The position numbers and the translations under genes were made by a program. Positions 10,701-25,400 of a DNA stretch of 64,000 bases are shown one piece after another. Where the stretch lies: contig CM082598.2 in assembly GCA_040954595.2 (NCBI GenBank), forward strand, positions 6,324,001 through 6,388,000, read 5' to 3'. A model generated the notes under the pieces. The model made no database searches and was not told the origin of the DNA. It worked only from the letters and a program-made list of their open reading frames with translations. The DNA comes from Balanoglossus misakiensis (Eukaryota > Hemichordata). Positions within the stretch are counted from its first letter, which is position 1, and every line of letters begins with the position of its first letter.

Positions 10701-13700
10701 TTCGACTTTGCGAAATTTCAATATTTATCCATTTTTTGATAAAAATCATGGGTTATAGCTCACGAAAATCACCCAAAAATGACAATTTTTCGACTTTGCG
10801 AAATTTCAATATTTATCCATTTTTTGATGAAAATCATGGGTTATAGCTCATGAAAATCAACCAAAAATGACAATTTTTCGACTTTGCGAAATTTCAATAT
10901 TTATCCATTTTTTGATAAAAATCATGGGTTATAGCTCACGAAAATCATTCAAAAATGACAATTTTTCGACTTTGCGAATTTTCAAAATTTCTTCATTTTT
11001 TGAAAAAATCATCAGTTATAGCTCATGAAAATCATCCAAAAATGACAATTCTTCGACTTTGCGAAATTTCAATATTTATCCATTTTTTGATAAAAACCAT
11101 GGGTTATAGCTCATGAAAATCACCCAAAAATGACAATTTTTTGACTTTGCAAAATTTCAATATTTATACATTTTTTGATAAAAATCATGGGTTATATATA
11201 TATATGAAAATCACACAAAAATGACAATTTTTCGACTTTGCGAATTTTCAATATTTATCCATTTTTTGATAAAAATCATGGGTTATAGCTCATGAAAATC
11301 ACACAAAAATGACAATTTTTCGACTTTGCGAATTTTCAATATTTATCCATTTTTTGATAAAAACCATGGGTTATAGCTCATGAAAATCACCCAAAAATGA
11401 CAATTTTTCGACTTTGCGAATTTTAAATATTTATCCATTTTTTGATAAAAATCATGGGTTATAGCTCATGAAAATCACCCAAAAATGACAATTTTTCGAC
11501 TTTGCGAATTTTAAATATTGACCCATTTTTTGATAAAAATCATGGGTTATAGCTCATGAAAATCACCCAAAAGTGACAATTTTTAGACTTTGCGAATTTT
11601 AAATATTGATCCATTTTTTGTAAAAAATCATGGGTTATAGCTCATGAAAATCACCCAAAAATGACAATTTTTTTCGACTTTGCGAAATTTCAATGTTTAT
11701 CCATTTTTTGATAAAAATCGTGGGTTATAACTCATGAAAATCACCCAAAAATGACAATTTTTTCGACTTTGCGAAATTTCAATATTTATCCATTTTTTGA
11801 TAAAAATCATCGGTTATAGCTCATGAAAATCATCCAAAAATTACAATTTTTCGACTTTGCGAAATTTCAACATTTATCCATTTATTGATAAAAATCATGG
11901 GTTATAGCTCATGAAAATCATCCAAAAATGACAATTTTTTCGACTTTGCGAAATTTCAATAGTTATCCATTTTTTGATGAAAATCATGGGTTATAGCTCA
12001 TGAAAATCACCCAAAAATGACAATTTTTCGACTTCGCGAAATTTCAATATTTATCCATTTTTTGATAAAAATCATGGGTTATAGCTCATGAAAATCACCC
12101 AAAAATGACAATTTTTTGACATTGCGAAATTTCAATAGTTATCCATTTTTTGATAAAAATCATGGGTTATAGCTCATGAAAATTACCCAAAAATGACAAT
12201 TTTTCGACTTTGCGAAATTTCAATAGTTATCCATTTTTTGATAAAAATCATGGGTTATAGCTCATGAAAATCACCCAAAAATGACAATTTTTCGACTTTG
12301 CGAATTTTAAATATTGATCCATTTTTTGATAAAAATCATGGGTTATAGCTCATGAAAATCACCCAAAAATGACAATTTTTTTCGACTTTGCGAAATTTCA
12401 ATGTTTATCCATTTTTTGATAAAAATCGTGGGTTATAACTCATGAAAATCACCCAAAAATGACAATTTTTTCGACTTTGCGAAATTTCAATATTTATCCA
12501 TTTTTTGATAAAAATCATCGGTTATAGCTCATGAAAATCATCCAAAAATGACAATTTTTCGACTTTGCGAAATTTCAATATTTATCCATTTTTTGATAAA
12601 AATCATGGGTTATAGCTCATGAAAATCACCCAAAAATGACAATATTTCGACTTCGCGAAATTTCAATATTTATCCATTTTTTGATAAAAATCATGGGTTA
12701 TAGCTCATGAAAATCACCCAAAAATGACAATTTTTTGACATTGCGAAATTTCAATATTTATCCATTTTTTGATGAAAATCATGGGTTATAGCTCATGAAA
12801 ATCACCCAAAATGACAAATTTTCGACTTTGCGAAATTTCAATATTTATCCATTTTTTGATAAAAATCATGGGTTATAGCTCACGAAAATCATTCAAAAAT
12901 GACAATTTTTCGACTTTGCGAATTTTAAATATTTATCCATTTTTTGATAAAAAATCATGGGTTTTAGCTCATGAAAATCATCCAAAAATGACAATTTTTC
13001 GACTTTGCGAAATTTCAATATTTATCCATTTTTTGATAAAAACCATGGGTTATAGCTCATGAAAATCACCCAAAAATGACAATTTTTTGACTTTGCGGAA
13101 TTTCAATATTTATCCATTTTTTGATAAAAATCATGGGTTATATATATATGAAAATTACACGAAAATGACAATTTTTCGACTTTGCGAATTTTAAAAATTT
13201 CTTCATTTTTTGAAAAAATCATCAGTTATAGCTCATGAAAATCATCCAAAAATGACAATTATTCGACTTTGCGAAATTTCAATATGTATCCATTTTTTGA
13301 TAAAAATCATGGGTTATAGCTCACGAAAATCACCCAAAAATGACAATTTTTCGACTTTGCGAAATTTCAATATTTATCCATTTTTTGATGAAAATCATGG
13401 GTTATAGCTCATGAAAATCAACCAAAAATGACAATTTTTCGACTTTGCGAAATTTCAATATTTATCCATTTTTTGATAAAAATCATGGGTTATAGCTCAC
13501 GAAAATCATTCAAAAATGACAATTTTTCGACTTTGCGAATTTTAAATATTTATCCATTTTTTGATAAAAATCATGGGTTCTAGCTCATGAAAATCATCCA
13601 AAAATGACAATTCTTCGACTTTGCGAAATTTCAATATTTATCCATTTTTTGATAAAAATCATGGGTTATAGCTCATGAAAATCATTCAAAAATGACAATT

Positions 13701-15150
13701 TTTTGACTTTGCGGAATTTCAATATTTATCCATTTTTTGATAAAAATCATGGGTTATATATATATGAAAATTACACGAAAATGACAATTTTTCGACTTTG
13801 CGAATTTTCAAAATTTTTTCATTTTTTGAAAAAATCATCAGTTATAGCTCATGAAAATCATCCAAAAATGACAATTATTCGACTTTGCGAAATTTCAATA
13901 TTTATCCATTTTTTGATAAAAATCATGGGTTATAGCTCACGAAAATCACCCAAAAATGACAATTTTTCGACTTTGCGAAATTTCAATATTTATCCATTTT
14001 TTGATGAAAATCATGGGTTATAGCTCATGAAAATCAACCAAAAATGACAATTTTTCGACTTTGCGAAATTTCAATATTTATCCATTTTTTGATAAAAATC
14101 ATGGGTTATAGCTCACGAAAATCATTCAAAAATGACAATTTTTCGACTTTGCGAATTTTAAATATTTATCCATTTTTTGATAAAAATCATGGGTTCTAGC
14201 TCATGAAAATCATCCAAAAATGACAATTCTTCGACTTTGCGAAATTTCAATATTTATCCATTTTTTGATAAAAACCATGGGTTATAGCTCATGAAAATCA
14301 CCCAAAAATGACAATTTTTTGACTTTGCGAATTTTCAAAATTTTTTCATTTTTTGAAAAAATCATCAGTTATAGCTCATGAAAATCATCCAAAAATGACA
14401 ATTATTCGACTTTGCGAAATTTCAATATTTATCCATTTTTTGATAAAAATCATGGGTTATAGCTCACGAAAATCACCCAAAAATGACAATTTTTCGACTT
14501 TGCGAAATTTCAATATTTATCCATTTTTTGATGAAAATCATGGGTTATAGCTCATGAAAATCAACCAAAAATGACAATTTTTCGACTTTGCGAAATTTCA
14601 ATATTTATCCATTTTTTGATAAAAATCATGGGTTATAGCTCACGAAAATCATTCAAAAATGACAATTTTTCGACTTTGCGAATTTTCAAAATTTCTTCAT
14701 TTTTTGAAAAAATCATCAGTTATAGCTCATGAAAATCATCCAAAAATGACAATTCTTCGACTTTGCGAAATTTCAATATTTATCCATTTTTTGATAAAAA
14801 CCATGGGTTATAGCTCATGAAAATCACCCAAAAATGACAATTTTTTGACTTTGCAAAATTTCAATATTTATACATTTTTTGATAAAAATCATGGGTTATA
14901 TATATATATGAAAATCACACAAAAATGACAATTTTTCGACTTTGCGAATTTTCAATATTTATCCATTTTTTGATAAAAATCATGGGTTATAGCTCATGAA
15001 AATCACACAAAAATGACAATTTTTCGACTTTGCGAATTTTCAATATTTATCCATTTTTTGATAAAAACCATGGGTTATAGCTCATGAAAATCACCCAAAA
15101 ATGACAATTTTTCGACTTTGCGAATTTTAAATATTTATCAATTTTTTGAT
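7740..15150 (+). repeat. 3704-bp higher-order tandem duplication in the satellite
   Basis: Rare marks recur at a fixed spacing of 3704 bp: ATTGACCC at 7813 and 11517, TTTTTTGTAAAAAATC near 7916 and 11620, CAACATT at 8164 and 11868, and the long variant modules starting 9107/12811, 9999/13703 and 10649/14353. The two units are nearly identical, with occasional single-base differences such as near 9667/13371. 3704 bp is 42 monomers plus 8 bases from length variants. The duplication joins roughly at 11.44 kb. Confidence 0.85.
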
Positions 15151-16140
15151 AAAATTCATGGGTTATAGCTTATGAAAATCACCCAAAAATGACAATTTTT
15201 CGACTTTGCGAAATTTCAACATTTATCCATTTATTGATAAAAATCATGGGTTATAGCTCATGAAAATCATCCAAAAATGACAATTTTTTCGACTTTGCGA
15301 AATTTCAATATTTATCCATTTTTTGATAAAAATCATGGGTTATATATATATGAAAATTACACAAAAATGACAATTTTTGGACTTTGCGAAATTTCAATAT
15401 TTATCCATTTTTTGATAAAAATCATGGGTTATAGCTCACGAAAATCATTCAAAAATGACAATTTTTCGACTTTGCGAATTTTAAATATTTATCCATTTTT
15501 TGATAAAAATCATCGGTTATAGCTCATGAAAATCACCCAAAAATGACAATTTTTCGACTTTGCGAATTTTCAATATTTATCCATTTTTTGATAAAAATCA
15601 TGGGTTATAGCTCATGAAAATCACCCAAAAATGACAATTTTTTGACTTTGCGAAATTTCAATATTTATCCATTTTTTGATAAAAATCATGGGTTATAGCT
15701 CATGAAAATAACCCAAAAATGACCATTTTTCGACATAGCGAAATGACAATTTTTGGACTTTGCGAAATTTCAATATTTATCCATTTTTTGATAAAAATCA
15801 TGGGTTATAGCTCACGAAAATCATTCAAAAATGACAATTTTTCGACTTTGCGAATTTTTAATATTTATCCATTTTTTGATAAAAATCATCGGTTATAGCT
15901 CATGAAAATCACCCAAAAATGACAATTTTTCGACTTTGCGAATTTTCAATATTTATCCATTTTTTGATAAAAATCATGGGTTATAGCTCATGAAAATCAC
16001 CCAAAAATGACAATTTTTTGACTTTGCGAAATTTCAATATTTATCCATTTTTTGATAAAAATCATGGGTTATAGCTCATGAAAATCACCCAAAAATGAAA
16101 ATTTTTCGACTTTGCGAAATTTCAATATTTATCCATTTTT

Positions 16141-17600
16141 TGATAAAAACCATGGGTTATAGCTCATGAAAATCACCCAAAAATGACAATTTTTTGACTT
16201 TGCAAAATTTCAATATTTATACATTTTTTGATAAAAATCATGGGTTATATATATATATGAAAATCACACAAAAATGACAATTTTTCGACTTTGCGAATTT
16301 TCAATATTTATCCATTTTTTGATAAAAATCATGGGTTATAGCTCATGAAAATCACACAAAAATGACAATTTTTCGACTTTGCGAAATTTCAATATTTATC
16401 CATTTTTTGATAAAAATCATGGGTTATATATATATGAAAATTACACAAAAATGACAATTTTTTGACTTTGCGAAATTTCAACATTTATCCATTTATTGAT
16501 AAAAATCATGGGTTATAGCTCATGAAAATCACCCAAAAATGAAAATTTTTCGACTTTGCGAAATTTCAATATTTATCCATTTTTTGATAAAAATCATGGG
16601 TTATAGCTCACGAAAATCATTCAAAAATGACAATTTTTCGACTTTGCGAATTTTAAATATTTATCCATTTTTTGATAAAAATCATGGGTTATAGCTCATG
16701 AAAATCATCCAAAAATGACAATTCTTCGACTTTGCGAAATTTCAATATTTATCCATTTTTTGATAAAAACCATGGGTTATAGCTCATGAAAATCACACAA
16801 AAATGACAATTTTTTGACTTTGCAAAATTTCAATATTTATACATTTTTTGATAAAAATCATGGGTTATATATATATATGAAAATCACACAAAAATGACAA
16901 TTTTTCGACTTTGCGAATTTTCAATATTTATCCATTTTTTGATAAAAATCATGGGTTATAGCTCATGAAAATCACACAAAAATGACAATTTTTCGACTTT
17001 GCGAAATTTCAATATTTATCCATTTTTTGATAAAAATCATGGGTTATATATATATGAAAATTACACAAAAATGACAATTTTTTGACTTTGCGAAATTTCA
17101 ACATTTATCCATTTATTGATAAAAATCATGGGTTATAGCTCATGAAAATCACCCAAAAATGAAAATTTTTCGACTTTGCGAAATTTCAATATTTATCCAT
17201 TTTTTGATAAAAATCATGGGTTATAGCTCACGAAAATCATTCAAAAATGACAATTTTTCGACTTTGCGAATTTTAAATATTTATCCATTTTTTGATAAAA
17301 ATCATGGGTTATAGCTCATGAAAATCATCCAAAAATGACAATTCTTCGACTTTGCGAAATTTCAATATTTATCCATTTTTTGATAAAAACCATGGGTTAT
17401 AGCTCATGAAAATCACACAAAAATGACAATTTTTTGACTTTGCAAAATTTCAATATTTATACATTTTTTGATAAAAATCATGGGTTATATATATATATGA
17501 AAATCACACAAAAATGACAATTTTTCGACTTTGCGAATTTTCAATATTTATCCATTTTTTGATAAAAATCATGGGTTATAGCTCATGAAAATCACCCAAA
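16141..17600 (+). repeat. 620-bp higher-order repeat, over two copies
   Basis: The variant AAAACCATGGG recurs at 16151, 16771 and 17391, exactly 620 bp apart, followed each time by the same variant order (TTTTTTGACTTTGCAAAATT, then a TA-rich junction). The unit is seven monomers plus 4 bases. Confidence 0.8.
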
Positions 17601-19079
17601 AATGAAAATTTTTCGACTTTTCGAAATTTCAATGTTTATCCATTTTTTCATAAAAATCATGGGTTATAGCTCATGAAAATCACCCAAAAATGACAATTTT
17701 TCGACTTTGCGGAATTTCAATATTTATCCATTTTTTGATAAAAATCATGGGTTATATATATATGAAAATTACACAAAAATGACAATTTTTCGACTTTGCG
17801 AATTTTCAATATTTATCCATTTTTTGATAAAAATCATGGGTTATAGCTCATGAAAATCACCCAAAAATGAAAATTTTTCGACTTTTCGAAATTTCAATGT
17901 TTATCCATTTTTTCATAAAAATCATGGGTTATAGCTCATGAAAATCACCCAAAAATGACAATTTTTCGACTTTGCGGAATTTCAATATTTATCCATTTTT
18001 TGATAAAAATCATGGGTTATATATATATGAAAATTACACAAAAATGACAATTTTTCGACTTTGCGAATTTTCAAAATTTCTTCATTTTTTGAAAAAATCA
18101 TCAGTTATAGCTCATGAAAATCATCCAAAAATGACAATTATTCGACTTTGCGAAATTTCAATATTTATCCATTTTTTGATAAAAATCATCGGTTATAGCT
18201 CATGAAAATCATCCAAAAATGACAATTTTTCGACTTTGCGAAATTTCAATATTTATCCATTTTTTGATAAAAATTATGGGTTATAGCTCATGAAAATCAT
18301 CCAAAAATGACAATTTTTCGACTTTGCGAAATTTCAATATTTATCCATTTTTTGATAAAAATCATGGGTTATAGCTCACGAAAATCACCCAAAAATGACA
18401 ATTTTTCGACTTTGCGAAATTTCAATATTTATCCATTTTTTGATGAAAATCATGGGTTATAGCTCATGAAAATCACCCAAAAATGACAATTTTTCGACTT
18501 TGCGAAATTTCAATATTTATCCATTTTTTGATAAAAATCATGGGTTATAGCTCATGAAAATCATTCAAAAATGACAATTTTTCGACTTTGCGAATTTTAA
18601 ATATTTATCCATTTTTTGATAAAAATCATGGGTTATATATATATATGAAAATCACACAAAAATGACAATTTTTCGACTTTGCGAATTTTCAATATTTATC
18701 CATTTTTTGATAAAAATCATGGGTTATAGCTCATGAAAATAACCCAAAAATGACAATTTTTCGACTTTTCGAAATTTCAATGTTTATCCATTTTTTGATA
18801 AAAATCATGGGTTATAGCTCATGAAAATCACCCAAAAATGACAATTTTTCGACTTTGCGAATTTTCAAAATTTCTTCATTTTTTGAAAAAATCATCAGTT
18901 ATAGCTCATGAAAATCATCCAAAAATGACAATTATTCGACTTTGCGAAATTTCAATATTTATCCATTTTTTGATAAAAATCATCGGTTATAGCTCATGAA
19001 AATCATCCAAAAATGACAATTTTTCGACTTTGCGAAATTTCAATATTTATCCATTTTTTGAAAAAATCATCAGTTATAG

Positions 19080-21240
19080 CTCATGAAAATCATCCAAAAA
19101 TGACAATTTTTCGACTTTGCGAAATTTCAACATTTATCCATTTATTGATAAAAATCATGGGTTATAGCTCATGAAAATCATCCAAAAATGACAATTTTTT
19201 CGACTTTGCGAAATTTCAATAGTTATCCATTTTTTTGATGAAAATCATGGGTTATAGCTCATGAAAATCACCCAAAAATGACAATATTTCGACTTCGCGA
19301 AATTTCAATATTTATCCATTTTTTGATAAAAATCATGGGTTATAGCTCATGAAAATCACCCAAAAATGACAATTTTTCAACTTCGCGAAATTTCAATATT
19401 TATCCATTTTTTGATAAAAATCATGGGTTATAGCTCATGAAAATAACCCAAAAATGACAATTTTTCGACTTCGCGAAATTTCAATATTTATCCATTTTTT
19501 GATAAAAACCATGGGTTATAGCTCATGAAAATCACCCAAAAATGACAATTTTTTGACTTTGCAAAATTTCAATATTTATACATTTTTTTATAAAAATCAT
19601 GGGTTATATATATATATGAAAATCACACAAAAATGACAATTTTTCGACTTTGCGAATTTTCAATATTTATCCATTTTTTGATAAAAATCATGGGTTATAG
19701 CTCATGAAAATCACCCAAAAATGAAAAATTTTCGACTTTTCGAAATTTCAATGTTTATCCATTTTTTGATAAAAATCATGGGTTATAGCTCATGAAAATC
19801 ACCCAAAAATGACAATTTTTCGACTTTGCGGAATTTCAATATTTATCCATTTTTTGATAAAAATCATGGGTTATATATATATGAAAATTACACAAAAATG
19901 ACAATTTTTCGACTTTGCGAATTTTCAAAATTTCTTCATTTTTTGAAAAAATCATCAGTTATAGCTCATGAAAATCATCCAAAAATGACAATTTTTCGAC
20001 TTTGCGAAATTTCAACATTTATCCATTTATTGATAAAAATCATGGGTTATAGCTCATGAAAATCATCCAAAAATGACAATTTTTTCGACTTTGCGAAATT
20101 TCAATAGTTATCCATTTTTTGATGAAAATCATGGGTTATAGCTCATGAAAATCACCCAAAAATGACAATTTTTCGACTTCGCGAAATTTCAATATTTATC
20201 CATTTTTTGATAAAAATCATGGGTTATAGCTCATGAAAATCACCCAAAAATGACAATTTTTTGACATTGCGAAATTTCAATAGTTATCCATTTTTTGATA
20301 AAAATCATGGGTTATAGCTCATGAAAATCACCCAAAAATGACAATTTTTCGACTTTGCGAAATTTCAATAGTTATCCATTTTTTGATAAAAATCATGGGT
20401 TATAGCTCATGAAAATCACCCAAAAATGACAATTTTTCGACTTTGCGAATTTTAAATATTGATCCATTTTTTGATAAAAATCATGGGTTATAGCTCATGA
20501 AAATCACCCAAAAATGACAATTTTTCGACTTCGCGAAATTTCAATATTTATCCATTTTTTGATAAAAACCATGGGTTATAGCTCATGAAAATCACCCAAA
20601 AATGACAATTTTTTGACTTTGCAAAATTTCAATATTTATACATTTTTTTATAAAAATCATGGGTTATATATATATATGAAAATCACACAAAAATGACAAT
20701 TTTTCGACTTTGCGAATTTTCAATATTTATCCATTTTTTGATAAAAATCATGGGTTATAGCTCATGAAAATCACCCAAAAATGAAAAATTTTCGACTTTT
20801 CGAAATTTCAATGTTTATCCATTTTTTGATAAAAATCATGGGTTATAGCTCATGAAAATCACCCAAAAATGACAATTTTTCGACTTTGCGGAATTTCAAT
20901 ATTTATCCATTTTTTGATAAAAATCATGGGTTATATATATATGAAAATTACACAAAAATGACAATTTTTCGACTTTGCGAATTTTCAAAATTTCTTCATT
21001 TTTTGAAAAAATCATCAGTTATAGCTCATGAAAATCATCCAAAAATGACAATTTTTCGACTTTGCGAAATTTCAACATTTATCCATTTATTGATAAAAAT
21101 CATGGGTTATAGCTCATGAAAATCATCCAAAAATGACAATTTTTTCGAATTTGCGAAATTTCAATAGTTATCCATTTTTTGATGAAAATCATGGGTTATA
21201 GCTCATGAAAATCACCCAAAAATGACAATTTTTCGACTTC
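19080..21240 (+). repeat. 1060-bp higher-order repeat, two copies
   Basis: The same series of variant monomers starting at the GCGGAATTTC mark appears at about 19826 and 20886, a spacing of 1060 bp (12 monomers plus 4 bases). The modules around them match as well. Confidence 0.75.
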
Positions 21241-21479
21241 GCGAAATTTCAATATTTATCCATTTTTTGATAAAAATCATGGGTTATAGCTCATGAAAAT
21301 CACCCAAAAATGACAATTTTTTGACATTGCGAAATTTCAATAGTTATCCATTTTTTGATAAAAATCATGGGTTATAGCTCATGAAAATCACCCAAAAATG
21401 ACAATTTTTCGACTTTGCGAAATTTCAATAGTTATCCATTTTTTGATAAAAATCATGGGTTATAGCTCATGAAAATCAC

Positions 21480-24400
21480 CCAAAAATGACAATTTTTCGA
21501 CTTTGCGAATTTTAGATATTGATCCATTTTTTGATAAAAATCATGGGTTATAGCTCATGAAAATCACCCAAAAATGACAATTTTTAGACTTTGCGAATTT
21601 TAAATATTGATCCATTTTTTGTAAAAAATCATGGGTTATAGCTCATGAAAATCACCCAAAAATGACAATTTTTTTCGACTTTGCGAAATTTCAATGTTTA
21701 TCCATTTTTTGATAAAAATCGTGGGTTATAACTCATGAAAATCACCCAAAAATGACAATTTTTTCGACTTTGCGAAATTTCAATATTTATCCATTTTTTG
21801 ATAAAAATCATCGGTTATAGCTCATGAAAATCATCCAAAAATTACAATTTTTCGACTTTGCGAAATTTCAACATTTATCCATTTATTGATAAAAATCATG
21901 GGTTATAGCTCATGAAAATCATCCAAAAATGACAATTTTTTCGACTTTGCGAAATTTCAATAGTTATCCATTTTTTGATGAAAATCATGGGTTATAGCTC
22001 ATGAAAATCACCCAAAAATGACAATTTTTTGACATTGCGAAATTTCAATAGTTATCCATTTTTTGATAAAAATCATGGGTTATAGCTCATGAAAATCACC
22101 CAAAAATGACAATTTTTCGACTTTGCGAAATTTCAATAGTTATCCATTTTTTGATAAAAATCATGGGTTATAGCTCATGAAAATCACCCAAAAATGACAA
22201 TTTTTCGACTTTGCGAATTTTAAATATTGATCCATTTTTTGATAAAAATCATGGGTTATAGCTCATGAAAATCACCCAAAAATGACAATTTTTAGACTTT
22301 GCGAATTTTAAATATTGATCCATTTTTTGTAAAAAATCATGGGTTATAGCTCATGAAAATCACCCAAAAATGACAATTTTTTTCGACTTTGCGAAATTTC
22401 AATGTTTATCCATTTTTTGATAAAAATCGTGGGTTATAACTCATGAAAATCACCCAAAAATGACAATTTTTTCGACTTTGCGAAATTTCAATATTTATCC
22501 ATTTTTTGATAAAAATCATCGGTTATAGCTCATGAAAATCATCCAAAAATTACAATTTTTCGACTTTGCGAAATTTCAACATTTATCCATTTATTGATAA
22601 AAATCATGGGTTATAGCTCATGAAAATCATCCAAAAATGACAATTTTTTCGACTTTGCGAAATTTCAATAGTTATCCATTTTTTGATGAAAATCATGGGT
22701 TATAGCTCATGAAAATCACCCAAAAATGACAATTTTTCGACTTCGCGAAATTTCAATATTTATCCATTTTTTGATAAAAATCATGGGTTATAGCTCATGA
22801 AAATCACCCAAAAATGACAATTTTTTGACATTGCGAAATTTCAATAGTTATCCATTTTTTGATAAAAATCATGGGTTATAGCTCATGAAAATTACCCAAA
22901 AATGACAATTTTTCGACTTTGCGAAATTTCAATAGTTATCCATTTTTTGATAAAAATCATGGGTTATAGCTCATGAAAATCACCCAAAAATGACAATTTT
23001 TCGACTTTGCGAATTTTAAATATTGATCCATTTTTTGATAAAAATCATGGGTTATAGCTCATGAAAATCACCCAAAAATGACAATTTTTAGACTTTGCGA
23101 ATTTTAAATATTGATCCATTTTTTGATAAAAATCATGGGTTATAGCTCATGAAAATCACCCAAAAATGACAATTTTTTTCGACTTTGCGAAATTTCAATG
23201 TTTATCCATTTTTTGATAAAAATCGTGGGTTATAACTCATGAAAATCACCCAAAAATGAAATTTTTTTCGACTTTGCGAAATTTCAATATTTATCCATTT
23301 TTTGATAAAAATCATCGGTTATAGCTCATGAAAATCATCCAAAAATGACAATTTTTCGACTTTGCGAAATTTCAATATTTATCCATTTTTTGATAAAAAT
23401 TATAGGTTATAGCTCATGAAAATCATCCAAAAATGACAATTTTTCGACTTTGCGAAATTTCAATATTTATCCATGTTTTGATAAAAATCATGGGTTATAG
23501 CTCACGAAAATCACCCAAAAATGAAAATTTTTCGACTTTGCGAAATTTCAATATTTATCCATTTTTTGATGAAAATCATGGGTTATAGCTCATGAAAATC
23601 ACCCAAAATGACAAATTTTCGACTTTGCGAAATTTCAATATTTATCCATTTTTTGATAAAAATCATGGGTTATAGCTCACGAAAATCATTCAAAAATGAC
23701 AATTTTTCGACTTTGCGAATTTTAAATATTTATCCATTTTTTGATAAAAAATCATGGGTTTTAGCTCATGAAAATCATCCAAAAATGACAATTTTTCGAC
23801 TTTGCGAAATTTCAATATTTATCCATTTTTTGATAAAAACCATGGGTTATAGCTCATGAAAATCACCCAAAAATGACAATTTTTTGACTTTGCGGAATTT
23901 CAATATTTATCCATTTTTTGATAAAAATCATGGGTTATATATATATGAAAATTACACGAAAATGACAATTTTTCGACTTTGCGAATTTTAAAAATTTCTT
24001 CATTTTTTGAAAAAATCATCAGTTATAGCTCATGAAAATCATCCAAAAATGACAATTATTCGACTTTGCGAAATTTCAATATGTATCCATTTTTTGATAA
24101 AAATCATGGGTTATAGCTCACGAAAATCACCCAAAAATGACAATTTTTCGACTTTGCGAAATTTCAATATTTATCCATTTTTTGATGAAAATCATGGGTT
24201 ATAGCTCATGAAAATCAACCAAAAATGACAATTTTTCGACTTTGCGAAATGTCAATATTTATCCATTTTTTGATAAAAATCATGGGTTATAGCTCACGAA
24301 AATCATTCAAAAATGACAATTTTTCGACTTTGCGAATTTTAAATATTTATCCATTTTTTGATAAAAATCATGGGTTCTAGCTCATGAAAATCATCCAAAA

Positions 24401-25400
24401 ATGACAATTCTTCGACTTTGCGAAATTTCAATATTTATCCATTTTTTGATAAAAATCATGGGTTATAGCTCATGAAAATCATTCAAAAATGACAATTTTT
24501 TGACTTTGCGGAATTTCAATATTTATCCATTTTTTGATAAAAATCATGGGTTATATATATATGAAAATTACACGAAAATGACAATTTTTCGACTTTGCGA
24601 ATTTTCAAAATTTCTTCATTTTTTGAAAAAATCATCAGTTATAGCTCATGAAAATCAACCAAAAATGACAATTTTTCGACTTTGCGAAATTTCAATATTT
24701 ATCCATTTTTTGATAAAAATCATGGGTTATAGCTCACGAAAATCATTCAAAAATGACAATTTTTCGACTTTGCGAATTTTAAATATTTATCCATTTTTTG
24801 ATAAAAATCATGGGTTCTAGCTCATGAAAATCATCCAAAAATGACAATTCTTCGACTTTGCGAAATTTCAATATTTATCCATTTTTTGATAAAAACCATG
24901 GGTTATAGCTCATGAAAATCACCCAAAAATGACAATTTTTTGACTTTGCAAAATTTCAATATTTATACATTTTTTGATAAAAATCATGGGTTATATATAT
25001 ATATGAAAATCACACAAAAATGACAATTTTTCGACTTTGCGAATTTTCAATATTTATCCATTTTTTGATAAAAATCATGGGTTATAGCTCATGAAAATCA
25101 CACAAAAATGACAATTTTTCGACTTTGCGAATTTTCAATATTTATCCATTTTTTGATAAAAACCATGGGTTATAGCTCATGAAAATCACCCAAAAATGAC
25201 AATTTTTCGACTTTGCGAATTTTAAATATTTATCAATTTTTTGATAAAATTCATGGGTTATAGCTTATGAAAATCACCCAAATATGACAATTTTTCGACT
25301 TTGCGAAATTTCAACATTTATCCATTTATTGATAAAAATCATGGGTTATAGCTCATGAAAATCATCCAAAAATGACAATTTTTTCGACTTTGCGAAATTT
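21480..25400 (+). repeat. Third, rearranged copy of the 3.7-kb module with 704-bp internal duplication
   Basis: Modules at 23608, 24007 and 24500 match those at 12811, 13210 and 13703 at a constant offset of 10797 bp. The TTTGTAAAAAATC mark occurs twice (near 21620 and 22330), about 704 bp or 8 monomers apart. The TATCAATTTTTTGATAAAATTC mark near 25231 matches one near 15134 at offset 10097, so about 8 monomers differ in number between the copies. Confidence 0.7.
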
